Source of the DNA: CAWANP01 sp963783445
GTDB taxonomy: Bacteria; Chloroflexota; Anaerolineae; JAAYZQ01
Direction of reading: 5' to 3'
Assembly (NCBI GenBank): GCA_963783445.1
Contig: CAWANP010000010.1
Span: 60,924 to 124,923, forward strand
Length of the DNA stretch: 64,000 nt
In this document: positions 29,339 through 39,689 of the stretch, in pieces
Layout: the number at the start of each line of letters is the position of its first letter
Numbering within the stretch: position 1 is the first letter of the stretch
Translations under genes and position numbers: made by a program
Notes under the pieces: generated by a model
Databases searched by the model: none
What the model saw: the letters and a program-made list of their open reading frames with translations, nothing else
What the model was told of the DNA's origin: nothing

Positions 29339-30588
29339 GTGAATATCGTTGAACTTGAAACCAAAACATTGAGCGAGTTGCAGGAGATGGCTCGCGAGCT
29401 GGACATCACCGGCTACAGCCGGCTCAAGAAGCATGATCTGGCAATGCGCCTGTTGGAGGCCCAGGCCGAGAAACAAGGGCTTCTTTTTGGAGGTGGCATC
29501 CTCGACATTGTCTCTGAAAGTATCGGATTCCTCCGTTCTGGCGACCTCCTCCCCAATTCCGATGACATCTATGTCTCCCAGTCTCAGATCCGGCGCTTTG
29601 GCTTGCGGGCTGGCGACACGGTCATCGGCCAGGTCCGGCCTCCCAAAGAGAACGAAAAGTACTTTGGGCTGCTGCGGGTTGAAGCGGTCAACGGCGTGGA
29701 CCCGGAGCAGGCCAAGCGACGGCCTTGGTTTGATGGGCTGACGCCTATCTTCCCCTTGGAGCAACTGCATCTCGAAACGGGCCAGTATCCCCTGTCCACG
29801 CGCTTGCTTGATCTGCTGGCGCCCATCGGACGCGGGCAGCGTGGTCTGATCGTCTCGCCGCCCAAGGCAGGCAAGACAACCATCCTGAAGCAGATCGCCA
29901 ATGGGCTCACAACCAACTACAGCGACCTGCACATGATGGTCGTGCTCATCGGAGAGCGCCCGGAGGAGGTGACGGACATGGCTCGCTCGGTGGAGGCCGA
30001 GGTGATGGCTGCCACCTTTGACGAGCCGGTACAGCACCACGTGCGCGTCGCCGAGATGGCCTTGGATCGAGCCAAGCGCTTGGTCGAGATCGGGCGAGAT
30101 GTGGTCATTCTGGCCGACTCGATCACCCGTCTGGCGCGGGCCTACAACCTGGTCGTGCCTCCCAGTGGCCGGACACTGTCCGGTGGTATTGACCCGGCTG
30201 CGCTCTACCCGCCCAAGCGCTTCTTTGGCGCGGCGCGCAACATCGAGGAGGGGGGCAGCCTGACAATCATTGCCACCTGCCTGGTGGATACCGGCAGCCG
30301 CATGGACGATGTGATCTATGAGGAGTTCAAGGGCACGGGCAACATGGAGATGCAGCTCAACCGCAAGCTGGCTGACCGGCGCCTGTTCCCTGCCATCGAC
30401 ATTGAGCGTTCCAGCACGCGGCGGGAGGAACTGCTCCTGAGCAAGGAGACTCTTTCCCGGGTCTGGACCCTGCGGCGCATGATCGATGCCCTGGGTGGTG
30501 GAGCCGAGGCCGTAGAGCCCGTGCTGATCGCCTGCGCAAAACGCAGACCAATGCCAAGTTCCTTGCCACATTGAACCGCGATGCCTAG
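29339..30588 (+). CDS. rho: Transcription termination factor Rho, C-terminal frameshift
   Basis: About 416 aa, the hexameric RNA helicase that ends transcription. It has the N-terminal helix bundle (LETKTLSELQEMARELDITGYSRLKKHDL), the RNA-binding cold-shock-like domain (GGILDIVSE...YVSQSQIRRFGLR) and the ATPase core. The P-loop is SPPKAGKTTILK, the Q-loop region covers SITRLARAYN, and a GGIDPAALYPPKRFFGAARN block follows. The GTG at 29339 is chosen for the GGAGAG site; ATG 29324 is an alternative. Read straight, the frame ends at 30574 with an odd tail. Shifting frame near 30525 gives LRKTQTNAKFLATLNRDA, a typical Rho C-terminus, ending at 30588. Confidence 0.92.
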
Positions 30589-30648
30589 TCCTTGCATGTC
30601 TGCTGCAAGGACTTGAGCACCAAAGTTACTCGCCAACCAGAAGAATAG

Positions 30649-30688
30649 GGATTCTAGCCAAGTTCCTGTATAGAAATAGAATCCTTTT
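30649..30688 (+). terminator. Probable terminator after rho
   Basis: GGATTCTA (30649-30656) pairs with TAGAATCC (30677-30684), followed by TTTT; the loop is 20 nt. A separate 10-bp inverted repeat (AGTCCTTGCA/TGCAAGGACT, 30587-30613) overlaps the rho stop but has no T-run. Confidence 0.5.
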
Positions 30689-30712
30689 ATGAGTTGCTTG
30701 CCGCCAGATGAT

Positions 30713-30741
30713 TTGGCGGCGAAGTTCTTCTGTGATACAAT
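30713..30741 (+). promoter_or_regulatory. Promoter for LysM/M23 gene
   Basis: TTGGCG (30713-30718), 17-bp spacer, TACAAT (30736-30741), about 50 bases before ATG 30794. Confidence 0.6.
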
Positions 30742-30793
30742 GGCCGGCGTCGTGAGCCGTGTCTATGCGGCGTAAACCTTGTGGAGTGCATGC

Positions 30794-32065
30794 ATGATTG
30801 AATCGCAAACCGAACTCCCTGCACAGGAGAGCGGCCAGGCCAATATCTGGGAAAAAAGGCGCCAGATCATGGCCTCTGTAGCGAGTCAAGTCGATGACAA
30901 GGCTCGAGCCCTGCCAGGGAAGAGAGGGGTGCAGTTCTCAAAGAGCGTTGGTTCTCTTATCGACGGAGCCAAAGAGCGATCTTTGCTTCAGACATCTCTG
31001 GCGCGCATGTCCCACTGGCTCCGCATCGATGCCGAGTGATGGGTCCGTCCTTCGCCGCTTTTCCCTGCATCTGGTCGTGGTCCTACTGGCCCTGGGCGTG
31101 CTGGCTGTCAGTCAAATCAGCATCCCAGCTATCGATTTCCGCCTGGCTGCGCCATCCCTGAGCAAGGCTGACGGTCCTCGCCCGACACCGGAACAGAGTG
31201 ACCCTGCCATTGTCGTATCTCCCAGCAACCGGGGGGCGGCCGTTTAGTCGCCAACAACACGGGTCTCTTTCAAGCGCCTGTGCCCCACACGATCATCCCC
31301 GAGCGGGACAGAATGGAGATCATTACCTATACCGTTCAGGCCAACGACAACGTGTGGTCCATCGCCACTGGTTTCGGCCTGGAAGTCGAAACGGTCGTTT
31401 GGGCCAACCCAGCGGTGGAGAACGCGCCCGATCTGCTGAGCGTGGGCCAAGTTCTTTCCATCCTGCCCGTAGATGGAATCTACTATACCGTTCAGGCTGG
31501 CGACACCGTGGACAAGCTGGCCAAGGACTACAAGGCCGAAGCGGAAAAGATCACGGGCTTTGCACTCAATGGGTTGGAGGAGCCCTATGCTTTGACCCCT
31601 GGTCAGAAGGTCGTGATTCCCGGCGGCCGGAAGAAGATCGTGGTTGCAAGCAACTACTATCCAATGACAAGGGTTGGCAAGGCGCCCGCGGGCGCAGCCA
31701 AAGGTTCTGGGAATTTTGCCTGGCCGGCGAAAGGTTGGCTTACCCAGGCATTCTGGAGCGGCCATCAGGGCATCGACATCGGCAATCGCACGGGTACCCC
31801 GATCCTTGCGGCTGACGCCGGCTACGTCATCATGGCCGGGCGGGACACCTGGGGCTATGGCAACCAGGTCCTTGTGGACCACGGCAACGGCTACCTCACC
31901 CGCTACGCCCACTTGCACACGGTCGGCGTCAAGGCGGGCATGTCGGTGAAAAGGAACCAGCAGATCGGTACCATGGGCAGTACCGGCCGCTCCACCGGGC
32001 CCCACTTGCACTTTGAGATCATCCAGGGACGGGTGCGGCGAAACCCCTTGGGCTTTTTACCCTAG
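30794..32065 (+). CDS. LysM/M23 peptidase envelope protein, two likely frameshifts
   Basis: Probably one gene in three frames. 30794-31039 gives an 81-aa soluble N-terminus ending MSHWLRIDAE. A second frame (from about 31029) gives a membrane helix (FSLHLVVVLLALGVLAVSQ). A third, entered at the G6 run at 31231-31236, gives two LysM domains (YTVQANDNVWSIATGFGL; YTVQAGDTVDKLAKDY) and a complete M23 metallopeptidase domain. That domain has HQGIDIGN (first His/Asp) and GPHLHFEI (last His pair), with YAHLHTVG between. It would cut peptidoglycan cross-links outside the cell. Alternatively the first 81 aa are a separate small protein overlapping the peptidase gene. Confidence 0.8.
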
Positions 32066-32079
32066 CACGCTCAAACAGG

Positions 32080-32114
32080 AAAACGGGCGCGAGATTGAAT
32101 CTCGCGCCCGTTTT
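32080..32114. terminator. Bidirectional terminator
   Basis: A 15-bp perfect stem (32080-32094 with 32100-32114) with a five-base loop, flanked by A4 on the left and T4 on the right. It works for both the M23 gene and the convergent glutamate dehydrogenase gene. Confidence 0.92.
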
Positions 32115-32161
32115 AATTTCTGGATTGCCTGAACGGCAAGGCAGTTCGCCCCAGCGTTCTG

Positions 32162-33421
32162 CTACACCCAGCCGCGCAGCCTCATGGCCTCGGCCACACG
32201 AGCGACCGACACGATGTAGGCTCCCATCCGGGTATTGACTTTGTACTCTGGGTTGCGTCGTGCACCGCGTGGAAGGCGGCCGTCATCTTTTTGTCCAGCT
32301 TCTCATGGACCTCTTCGATCTCCCAGTAGAAATCGTAGGCGTTCTGGACTTGCTCAAAGTAGGAGACGGTCACGCCGCCGGCATTGCACAAAAAGTCGGG
32401 AATCACATAGACGCCGTTCTCGTGCAGAATATCGTCAGCCTCGGGGGTGGTAGGGCCATTGGCCAGCTCGGCCACGATCTTGGCCTTGATCTTGTCCGCG
32501 TTCCACGGGCCGATCTGGTTCTCCAGGGCAGCCGGGATGAGGATATCCACATCCAGCTCCAACAGTTCCTCGTTGCTGACCTTCTTGGTACCTTCGCAGC
32601 ACTCGTAGGTGGCAACGGTACCTTCTTGCTGCTTCCACTCCATGACCTTGTCAAAGTCCAGGCCATGCGCATCGTATACGCCGCCCTTGGAGTCGGAGAC
32701 AGCGACAACCTTGGAGCCGAACAGTCTCGGTGACAAGCTGGTGGGCAAACTGCCCGGCATTGCCATAGCCCTGGATGGCGACTGTGGCCTTGGTCAGGTC
32801 GATGCCCAAAATCTTGGCTGCCTCGCGGATGGTGTACATGCCGCCCCGTGCCGTCGCGTCGCCGCGCCCTGCCGATCCACCCAGGGGCAGCGGCTTGCCG
32901 GTGATCATGCCCAGGCACGTTGTAGCCGCGCATCACGGCGTATTCATCCATCATCCAGGCCATGATCTGGGGAGTGGTGTAGACGTCGGGCGCCGGCACA
33001 TCGGTCTCTTCGCCAATATAGTGGCCAATGGCCCGCATATAGGCGCGGCTCAGACGCTCCAGCTCGCCCATCGACATCTCTTTGGGGTTGCAGATGATGC
33101 CGCCCTTGCCGCCGCCCAACGGGATGTCCACCACAGCAGTCTTCCAGGTCATCCATGCCGCCAGAGCCCGAACCGTGTCAATGGTCTCGTCGGGGTGGAA
33201 GCGAAGGCCGCCCTTCGTGGGGCCCCGCGCATCGTTGTACTGCACGCGGAAAGCCATGAAAGACCTTGGTGGAGCCATCGTCCATCTTGACCGGCAAGGG
33301 TCACGTGGAATTCGCGCAGCGGCCAGCGCAGCAACTCGTGGACCGCCGGATCCAGATCCATGATTTCTGCCGCTTCGGCCAGTTGCGCCTGCGCAATCTT
33401 GAAGGGATTCAACTCGCTCAT
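32162..33421 (-). CDS. gdhA: Glu/Leu/Phe/Val dehydrogenase (glutamate dehydrogenase), several frameshifts
   Basis: About 419 aa after joining frames, the usual length of hexameric glutamate dehydrogenase, which interconverts glutamate and 2-oxoglutarate plus ammonia with NAD(P). Conserved parts are FMAFRVQYNDARGPTKGGLRFHP, the catalytic-Lys segment TWKTAVVDIPLGGGKGG and PAPDVYTTPQIMAWMMDEY. The Rossmann motif VAIQGYGNAGQFA, the PAALENQI segment and the final RMGAYIVSVARVAEAMRLRGWV follow. Frame changes are needed near 33300, 33258, 32908, 32735 and 32245. The last 25 residues are only seen after the final shift, giving a stop at 32162-32164. Confidence 0.85.
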
Positions 33422-33644
33422 TGCTTCATGCTCCTCTGTTGTGATCTAGTAAAAGAACTGGGCCGTCATGGAAGACAATAGCCCGCTGCCTAGCATACCA
33501 GTGACCTTGCTGACCGCACAAAAAAATACACCCGAAGTGTCACCTCCTCGCGCGCGGGCATACCTTGAGACAAGGAATTGCCACGCTGCAATCCACTATT
33601 AAACTCAGATTCAAGATTGGAACCAACCTTGATCTAGTTTGCGC

Positions 33645-33673
33645 ATTATAGCACAAGCACGATCCGAAAGCAA
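33645..33673 (-). promoter_or_regulatory. Promoter for gdhA
   Basis: Minus-strand TTGCTT (33668-33673), 17-bp spacer, TATAAT (33645-33650) with TGTGC before it. A leader of roughly 215 nt separates it from the gene start. Confidence 0.65.
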
Positions 33674-33730
33674 AACCGGATGGGGTTGTGGCAATTCCCA
33701 TCCGGTATGACCATACTGTAGAAAATCGCC

Positions 33731-35189
33731 CTACTGCATTTCTAACTTTTCCTCCAGCAGGGCGGTGACGATCTTGGGGTTGGCTTTGCCCCGCGTGGCC
33801 CGCATTACTTGCCCCACGAACCATTGCAGCAGCGTCTCTTTCCCGCCCCGGTACCTGGTCACCTGTTCTGGATTGGCAGCAAGCACATCGTCGATGATTT
33901 CTCCCAACGCATCCTGGTCTGAGACCTGGGCCAAGCCCTTTTCTGTGATGATCTCATCCGCAGACCGGCCCGTAGCAAGCATCTCACCCATCACTGCCTT
34001 GCCACTGTTGGCGGTGATCGTACCCCTTTCAACCAGGGCGACAAGCCCCACCAGGGCTGCGGGATCAGCTGCCACCTGTCCGATTTCGGCATCCTTGTTC
34101 TTTAGCAAGCGAAACATTTCGCCGGTTATCCAGTTGCTCAACGTCTTGGGGGCAATGTCCCTGGCCTGGCCAGCAGCTACGGCTGTCTCAAAATAGGCAG
34201 CCACGTCGCGATCCTCCGCAAGAACACCAGCATCGGCCGCGCGATAGTCCATACTCAGACATGAAGCGATCCCGCTTGGTATCTGGCAATTCGGGTTGGG
34301 CTGTCCCGATCTCGTTGACCCACGCTCGTGCGATGCGCAGCGGCGGCAGGTCTGGCTCAGGGAAATACCGGTAGTCGTCCGATTCTTCCTTGACGCGCTG
34401 TTCGACGGTGCGTCCCCGCTGTTCGTCCCAGCCCATCGTCACCTGGCGGATCTCCCCTCCGCTGTCCAGCGTCCGGGCTTGGCGCTCGATTTCGTAGGCC
34501 AACGCCTGCTTGACCGACCGGAACGAGTTGAGGTTCTTCACTTCCACTTTGGTCCCCAGGGCTTCTGCGCCAGTGTGCCGGATCGAGACGTTGGGCTCGC
34601 AACGCATCGCCCCCTTTTCCATGTCCCCGGTAGAGACGCCCAGGTAGCGCAGGATCGTGCGCAGTTTGGTCAAATACTGCCGCGCTTCCTCCGGCGCCCG
34701 GATGTCTGGCTCGGTGACAATCTCAATGAGGGGCAGACCAGCACGGTTGAAATCCACCAGGCTGTGGTCTCCAACGTGAAATGATTTGGCAGTTTCCTCT
34801 TCCAGGTGTACGCGACGGATACCTATGCGCTTTGTGGCGCCCTCTGGCCCGTCCTGATTCTCGATTTCCAGCCACCCATCCTGGCACAAGGGAAAATCGT
34901 ACATGCTGATCTGGTAGGCCTTGGGCAGGTCAGGATAAAAGTAATTTTTACGGGAAAAGACAGCCGTTTCGGCAATCTGGCAGTTGAGGGCCAAACCAAC
35001 CATGATCGTCTGTTCGATGGCGCGCCGGTTGAGAACAGGCAACACGCCCGGCATGCCCAGGCACACCGGACAGACATGAGTGTTCGGATCTGTGCCAAAC
35101 ACCCCAGCGTCACAACTGCAAAAAACCTTGGATTGGGTCAACAGTTGGGCATGGACCTCCATGCCGATGATGGCTTCGTAGTTGGACAT
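33731..35189 (-). CDS. gatB: Asp-tRNA(Asn)/Glu-tRNA(Gln) amidotransferase subunit B, one frameshift
   Basis: About 486 aa, the tRNA-binding and kinase-like subunit of the GatCAB complex, which converts mischarged Glu-tRNA(Gln) or Asp-tRNA(Asn). It starts YEAIIGMEVHAQLLTQSKVFC and includes the zinc-type CSC...CPVCLGMPG cysteines. DFNRAGLPLIEIVTEPD and the MRCEPNVSIR block follow. The C-terminal YqeY-like domain (from about 34250 down) is in another frame; the shift is near 34240. The ATG at 35189 follows AAGGA. gatA and gatC are not adjacent. Confidence 0.92.
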
Positions 35190-35235
35190 AGGTAGTCCTT
35201 TTGTCAATCCTCTCACTGGGCCAAGACTTGGCGCC

Positions 35236-35264
35236 ATTATAGCACATCTCCTCCAGGCCAACAA
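35236..35264 (-). promoter_or_regulatory. Promoter for gatB
   Basis: Minus-strand TTGTTG (35259-35264), 17-bp spacer, TATAAT (35236-35241), with transcription expected about 40 bases before the gene. Confidence 0.65.
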
Positions 35265-35327
35265 CCTGATTGTGCACGACACCGGGTAGTTTGACCTTTT
35301 GACCCCTTTCGAGTATACTATGCTGGA

Positions 35328-35405
<78 letters not shown>

Positions 35406-35438
35406 GTAGCCAGAGACAGGCTCTTAAAGCTTGGATCC

Positions 35439-35467
35439 AAAAAGGGAGGAGCTGATGCCCCTCCCTT
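35439..35467 (-). terminator. Terminator of rpoB
   Basis: AAAGGGAGG (35441-35449) pairs with CCTCCCTTT (35459-35467). On the minus strand the stem is followed by a U5 run. It lies 32 bases beyond the rpoB stop and may also stop transcripts of the convergent tRNA. Confidence 0.8.
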
Positions 35468-35498
35468 TGTCTTTCAGAATGCCCGGCATTGGGCGCGA

Positions 35499-38400
35499 TC
35501 AGATGTTCAGCATATCCAGGCCCAGCCCCAGGTCGGGCAGTTGTTCTTCCTCTTGGTCCTTGCCAAAGTGAAGTCTCTCCTCCTCTTCGTCTAGGACCTC
35601 CACGGACAAGCCCAGCGATTGTAGCTCCTTGACCAGAACACGGAACGACTCGGGCACGCCAGGCTCGACAATTTCCTCGCCCTTGACGATGGCCTCGTAG
35701 GTCTTGGTTCTGCCCGTCACATCATCAGACTTGACTGTCAGCATCTCTTGCAGAGTGTGCGCTGCCCCGTATGCCTCCAGCGCCCATACCTCCATCTCAC
35801 CAAATCGCTGACCACCAAACTGAGCCTTGCCGCCCAAGGGTTGTTGCGTCACCAGCGAGTAGGGCCCAGTAGACCTAGCGTGGACCTTGTCTTCCACCAG
35901 GTGAGCCAGCTTCATCATCGAGATTACGCCAACCGTCACCGGCTGGTCAAAGGGCTCACCTGTTTTGCCATCGTAGAGGATCATTTTACCGGTTGTAGGC
36001 ATCGGGTAGCCGGTCTTCAGGCCGAGCTGAATTGCCATCGCTTGCACATCCTCGTCGGATTCGAGGTTCAGCGGTCCGTCGATGGGCCAGGACTGGCCCT
36101 CTCCCTCGAGCTTTTCCTGCATGGCAACGAGCCATTCTCTCAGGCAAACGATCCTCGCTCGTTCCTGTCTCCTGGTCCGCTCGCTCATTGGCGCGTACTC
36201 GAAGCTAAAGCTTATGAGTTGGTCCGGATCATAGCCCCGCTCTTTCAACCACTCCAACAAGACAATCTGGCGGGCGTAGACGTGATCCCGGATTAGCCTT
36301 TCTTCGTCATAGGACTCAGTGCTCACCCAGTCGAGCAGGTAGAAGCCCAGCAGCTCCTCCTCGGTCACATCCTCGGGCTCGATCTCCATCTCTCTGGCCC
36401 AAGCCCAAGCCCGTTCGGTAAATACCTCCCAGGCTCGCTCCAACAGCCATGCACGAGCCAGCTCTGCCTGGATCTCTATCTCGTCAGCGCCGTCAAAGAC
36501 GGGGGAAACCGTCTTGAATCCCAGGCGATTTGCGGCCCAGCCCAGGTGCGTTTCCAAGATCTGACCGATGTTCATGCGAGCCGGTACACCCAGGGGATTG
36601 AGGATCAACTCGACCGGCATCCCATTGCTCAGGTAGGGCATGTCCTCAATGGGAACGACCTGGCTGATGACGCCTTTGTTTCCGTGACGACCAGCCATCT
36701 TGTCACCCTCGGTCATCTTGCGGCGCTGGGCAACCATCACCCGCACGGTCTGCTCCACACCGGCTTTCATGTCCCGGTGCTCCTCACGTGTGAACTCTTT
36801 GACGTCGACTACGATCCCGTGTTCTCCGTGGGGCAGGCGTAAGCTGGAATCCTTGACCTCGCGCGCCTTCTCTCCGAAAATGGCCCGAAGGAGTTTTTCT
36901 TCGGGTGTTAGCTCTGTCTCACCCTTGGGTGTGATCTTGCCTACCAGGACGTCGCCTGGTCCAACCTCGGCGCCCGTGCGGATGACACCCGTCTCATCCA
37001 GATCCTTCAAAGCATCTTCTCCCACATTGGGGATATCACGGGTGATCTCTTCCGGACCGAGTTTGGTATCACGCGCTTCGATCTCGTGCTTTTCGATGTG
37101 GATCGAGGTAAACTTGTCGTCGCGGACCACCTGCTCGCTTACCAGGACCGCATCCTCGTAGTTGCCTCCCTCCCAACTCATGAAGGCCACGAGTACGTTC
37201 TGGCCCAGCGCCAGCTCGCCCATTTCAGTAGACGACGAGTCAGCCAGAACGTCACCGGTCTCGACCCGCTGTCCCCTGTGCACGATAGGCTTCTGATCCA
37301 GGCAAGTACTCTGATTGGTACGCTGGAAACGTCGCAGCTTGTAAGTCCGGCGGCCGTTTTCTCCCTGGACTACGACGTCATCACCCGTGATGCCGACAAC
37401 CTCACCTGGCTCTTCAGCAATGACGATCTGTCCCGAGTCGATCGCGACTTGCGATTCAATGCCTGTGCCCACTAGGGGTGCTTCTGGCTGGACCAAAGGT
37501 ACGGCTTGGCGCTGCATATTGGACCCCATCAAGGCGCGGTTGGCATCGTCGTGCTCCAGGAAGGGAATGAGTGCAGCCGTGACGCCCACGATCTGTTTGG
37601 GCGACACATCCATATAGTCCACTTTGATAGCCGATTCTTCCAAGAACTCTTGCATGCGCCGTACAGACACCCGGTCTTTGACGAATTGCCCCTGCCCGTC
37701 CAGTTCCGCGTTGGCTTGCGCAATGGTGAATACGTCCTCTTCATCCGCCGACAGGTAAAAGATCTCGTTGATGGCCATCGGCCGGATCTTGATCTCTGGC
37801 ACCTGGTTCGTGAGAGCTTCCAATCGCTCTGCTGTCGCCGCATCCACCTGCTGGTTGGCCTCGGCAATGACCTCGCCGCTATCGGGATCGACGTATCGCT
37901 CCCGGATCGTCATGCCCACAACTCTGTCTTTCCGGTTGGGTACGGAGTGGATCACTTTGCGATAGGGGGTTTCGATGAAGCCAAAATCGTTGATCCGGCC
38001 GTAGGTGCCCAGCGAACCGATGAGTCCAATATTCGGACCTTCAGGTGTCTCGATGGGGCAGATGCGGCCATAGTGGGAGTGGTGCACGTCTCGTACGTCA
38101 AAGCCAGCCCGCTCACGCCGCAAGCCGCCAGGTCCCAAAGCACTGAGACGGCGCTTGTGGGTCAGTTCGTCGAGCGGATTGGTCTGCTGCATGAACTGCG
38201 AAAGCTGGCTGCCGCCAAAGAATTCTCGCGTGGAAGCCACAACGGGGCGGACATTGACGAGTGAGATGGGTGTCATCTGCTCGGGCTCGCGGATGCTCAT
38301 GCGCTCGCGTACCACCCGCTCCATGCGCAAAAGACCGATGCGCAACTGATTCTGGATCAGCTCGCCCATGGTCTTGACGCGGCGGTTGCCCAGGTGATCG

Positions 38401-39380
38401 ATATCATCCGGGCCCTCGATCCCATTGTTCACCTGGATCACTCGCTCGACGACCCGGACCAAGTCCTCTGGTGTGAGGGTGCGCTTCTCCAGGGGAACTT
38501 CGAGTCCCAGGCGCTTGTTCAGCTTGTGGCGTCCCACCCGGCCAAGGTCGTAGCGGCGAGCAGTAAACAGCAGCGACTGCAAAAAGTTCTTGGCATTGTC
38601 CAGCGTAGGTGGATCGCCTGGCCGAAGCTTTTTGTAAAAGTCGACCAATGCCTCGTCGGTCGTTTTGGTTGGATCCTTTTCGATTGTCGCCTGGATGTAG
38701 GGATGCTCCGGCATGATGTCAGCCTTCTCAAAGAGGCTGTACAGTTCTTCGTCGGTGCCATAACCCACAGCGCGCAGCAGGATCGTGACCGGCAACTTGC
38801 GCTTGCGATCAACCTTGACGGACAGGACATCTCGCTTGGCCGTTTCAAACTCCAACCAGGCCCCCCGGTTGGGGATAAGTTTGGCCATGCACATCTCTCG
38901 CCCTGTGATACGGTCCTCCTCGACCGTGTAGTATATGCCAGGCGACCGAATGAGCTGGCTGACCACGACGCGCTCTGCCCCGTTGATGATAAAAGTCCCG
39001 TTCTCGGTCATCAACGGAAAGTCGCCCATAAAGACATCTTGGGTCGTCCATTCATCACTGTCTTTGTTCCACAGGGCGACCCGGACATACAATGGAGCAG
39101 AGTAGGTCATGTCGCGGTCAAGACAGTCTTGCTGAGTGTACTTGGGTTCCTCAAAGCGATAGTCGAGTCCAAGCTTCTCATTAATCTCTTCGTTCAGCCC
39201 CGGCAGATGAAGCTCCAAGTTTCCATTAAAGCTCTCAATCGGCGAAATCTCGTCAAAGAGTTCCTGCAGGCCCTCTGTCTGAAACCAGCGGTAAGACTCT
39301 AACTGGACCTGGATCAGATGTGGTAGAGGCAGAACGTCAGGAATACGCGCGTACGACTTGCGTCGCAATCGGTTAGGCAT
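35499..39380 (-). CDS. rpoB: RNA polymerase beta subunit
   Basis: A complete 1293-aa beta subunit. Family blocks run in order from the N-terminal RIPDVLPLPHLIQVQLESYRW, through the rifampicin pocket (SQLSQFMQQTNPLDELTHKRRLSALGPGG) and GRICPIETPEGPNIGLI. KMAGRHGNKGVIS and the C-terminal GGKAQFGGQRFGEMEVWALEAYGAA follow. The rifampicin position matching E. coli Asp516 is Gln (codon 38187-38189, residue 398), while the His526 and Ser531 equivalents are kept. No frame breaks occur over 3.9 kb. rpoC does not follow, and rplJ/rplL do not precede it, unlike the usual arrangement. Confidence 0.97.
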   Translation of the reverse strand: MPNRLRRKSYARIPDVLPLPHLIQVQLESYRWFQTEGLQELFDEISPIESFNGNLELHLPGLNEEINEKLGLDYRFEEPKYTQQDCLDRDMTYSAPLYVRVALWNKDSDEWTTQDVFMGDFPLMTENGTFIINGAERVVVSQLIRSPGIYYTVEEDRITGREMCMAKLIPNRGAWLEFETAKRDVLSVKVDRKRKLPVTILLRAVGYGTDEELYSLFEKADIMPEHPYIQATIEKDPTKTTDEALVDFYKKLRPGDPPTLDNAKNFLQSLLFTARRYDLGRVGRHKLNKRLGLEVPLEKRTLTPEDLVRVVERVIQVNNGIEGPDDIDHLGNRRVKTMGELIQNQLRIGLLRMERVVRERMSIREPEQMTPISLVNVRPVVASTREFFGGSQLSQFMQQTNPLDELTHKRRLSALGPGGLRRERAGFDVRDVHHSHYGRICPIETPEGPNIGLIGSLGTYGRINDFGFIETPYRKVIHSVPNRKDRVVGMTIRERYVDPDSGEVIAEANQQVDAATAERLEALTNQVPEIKIRPMAINEIFYLSADEEDVFTIAQANAELDGQGQFVKDRVSVRRMQEFLEESAIKVDYMDVSPKQIVGVTAALIPFLEHDDANRALMGSNMQRQAVPLVQPEAPLVGTGIESQVAIDSGQIVIAEEPGEVVGITGDDVVVQGENGRRTYKLRRFQRTNQSTCLDQKPIVHRGQRVETGDVLADSSSTEMGELALGQNVLVAFMSWEGGNYEDAVLVSEQVVRDDKFTSIHIEKHEIEARDTKLGPEEITRDIPNVGEDALKDLDETGVIRTGAEVGPGDVLVGKITPKGETELTPEEKLLRAIFGEKAREVKDSSLRLPHGEHGIVVDVKEFTREEHRDMKAGVEQTVRVMVAQRRKMTEGDKMAGRHGNKGVISQVVPIEDMPYLSNGMPVELILNPLGVPARMNIGQILETHLGWAANRLGFKTVSPVFDGADEIEIQAELARAWLLERAWEVFTERAWAWAREMEIEPEDVTEEELLGFYLLDWVSTESYDEERLIRDHVYARQIVLLEWLKERGYDPDQLISFSFEYAPMSERTRRQERARIVCLREWLVAMQEKLEGEGQSWPIDGPLNLESDEDVQAMAIQLGLKTGYPMPTTGKMILYDGKTGEPFDQPVTVGVISMMKLAHLVEDKVHARSTGPYSLVTQQPLGGKAQFGGQRFGEMEVWALEAYGAAHTLQEMLTVKSDDVTGRTKTYEAIVKGEEIVEPGVPESFRVLVKELQSLGLSVEVLDEEEERLHFGKDQEEEQLPDLGLGLDMLNI

Positions 39381-39577
39381 TCGTTACACTCCTTGGCAAT
39401 TAGCCAGACAAAGACCTTGTAGGTCTGCCTGGCTCTGAGTTGGCAACTGCGCCTGAGGCCGGAAAAGGGGAGACTGCCCGGCCGGTGAGGCAAGGACAAT
39501 TACAGAATTCTGGCATCAAAATTCAACTCATAAAGGCGCATAAAACTATCCGCGGTCGACAGAAACCGCAAATGAAC

Positions 39578-39606
39578 ATTATATTCAGGCGGTCACTATT
39601 TGTCAA
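39578..39606 (-). promoter_or_regulatory. Promoter for rpoB
   Basis: Minus-strand TTGACA (39601-39606), 17-bp spacer, TATAAT (39578-39583), both perfect consensus. The leader is about 190 nt. Confidence 0.85.
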
Positions 39607-39689
39607 ATCGTAGGTAGGGGATGAACAAACCTCGAGGCTTTCGTGGTGGGTGAGGTTCGGCGAGCGACATTGGTTATCGCCCCCATGTT

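Noticed and set aside
29282..30571. 429-aa open frame opposite rho
   Set aside because: Mirror frame of a GC-rich coding gene; Rho motifs are unambiguous on the other strand.
30587..30613. 10-bp inverted repeat after rho as terminator
   Set aside because: No T-run follows; the later GGATTCTA stem with TTTT fits better.
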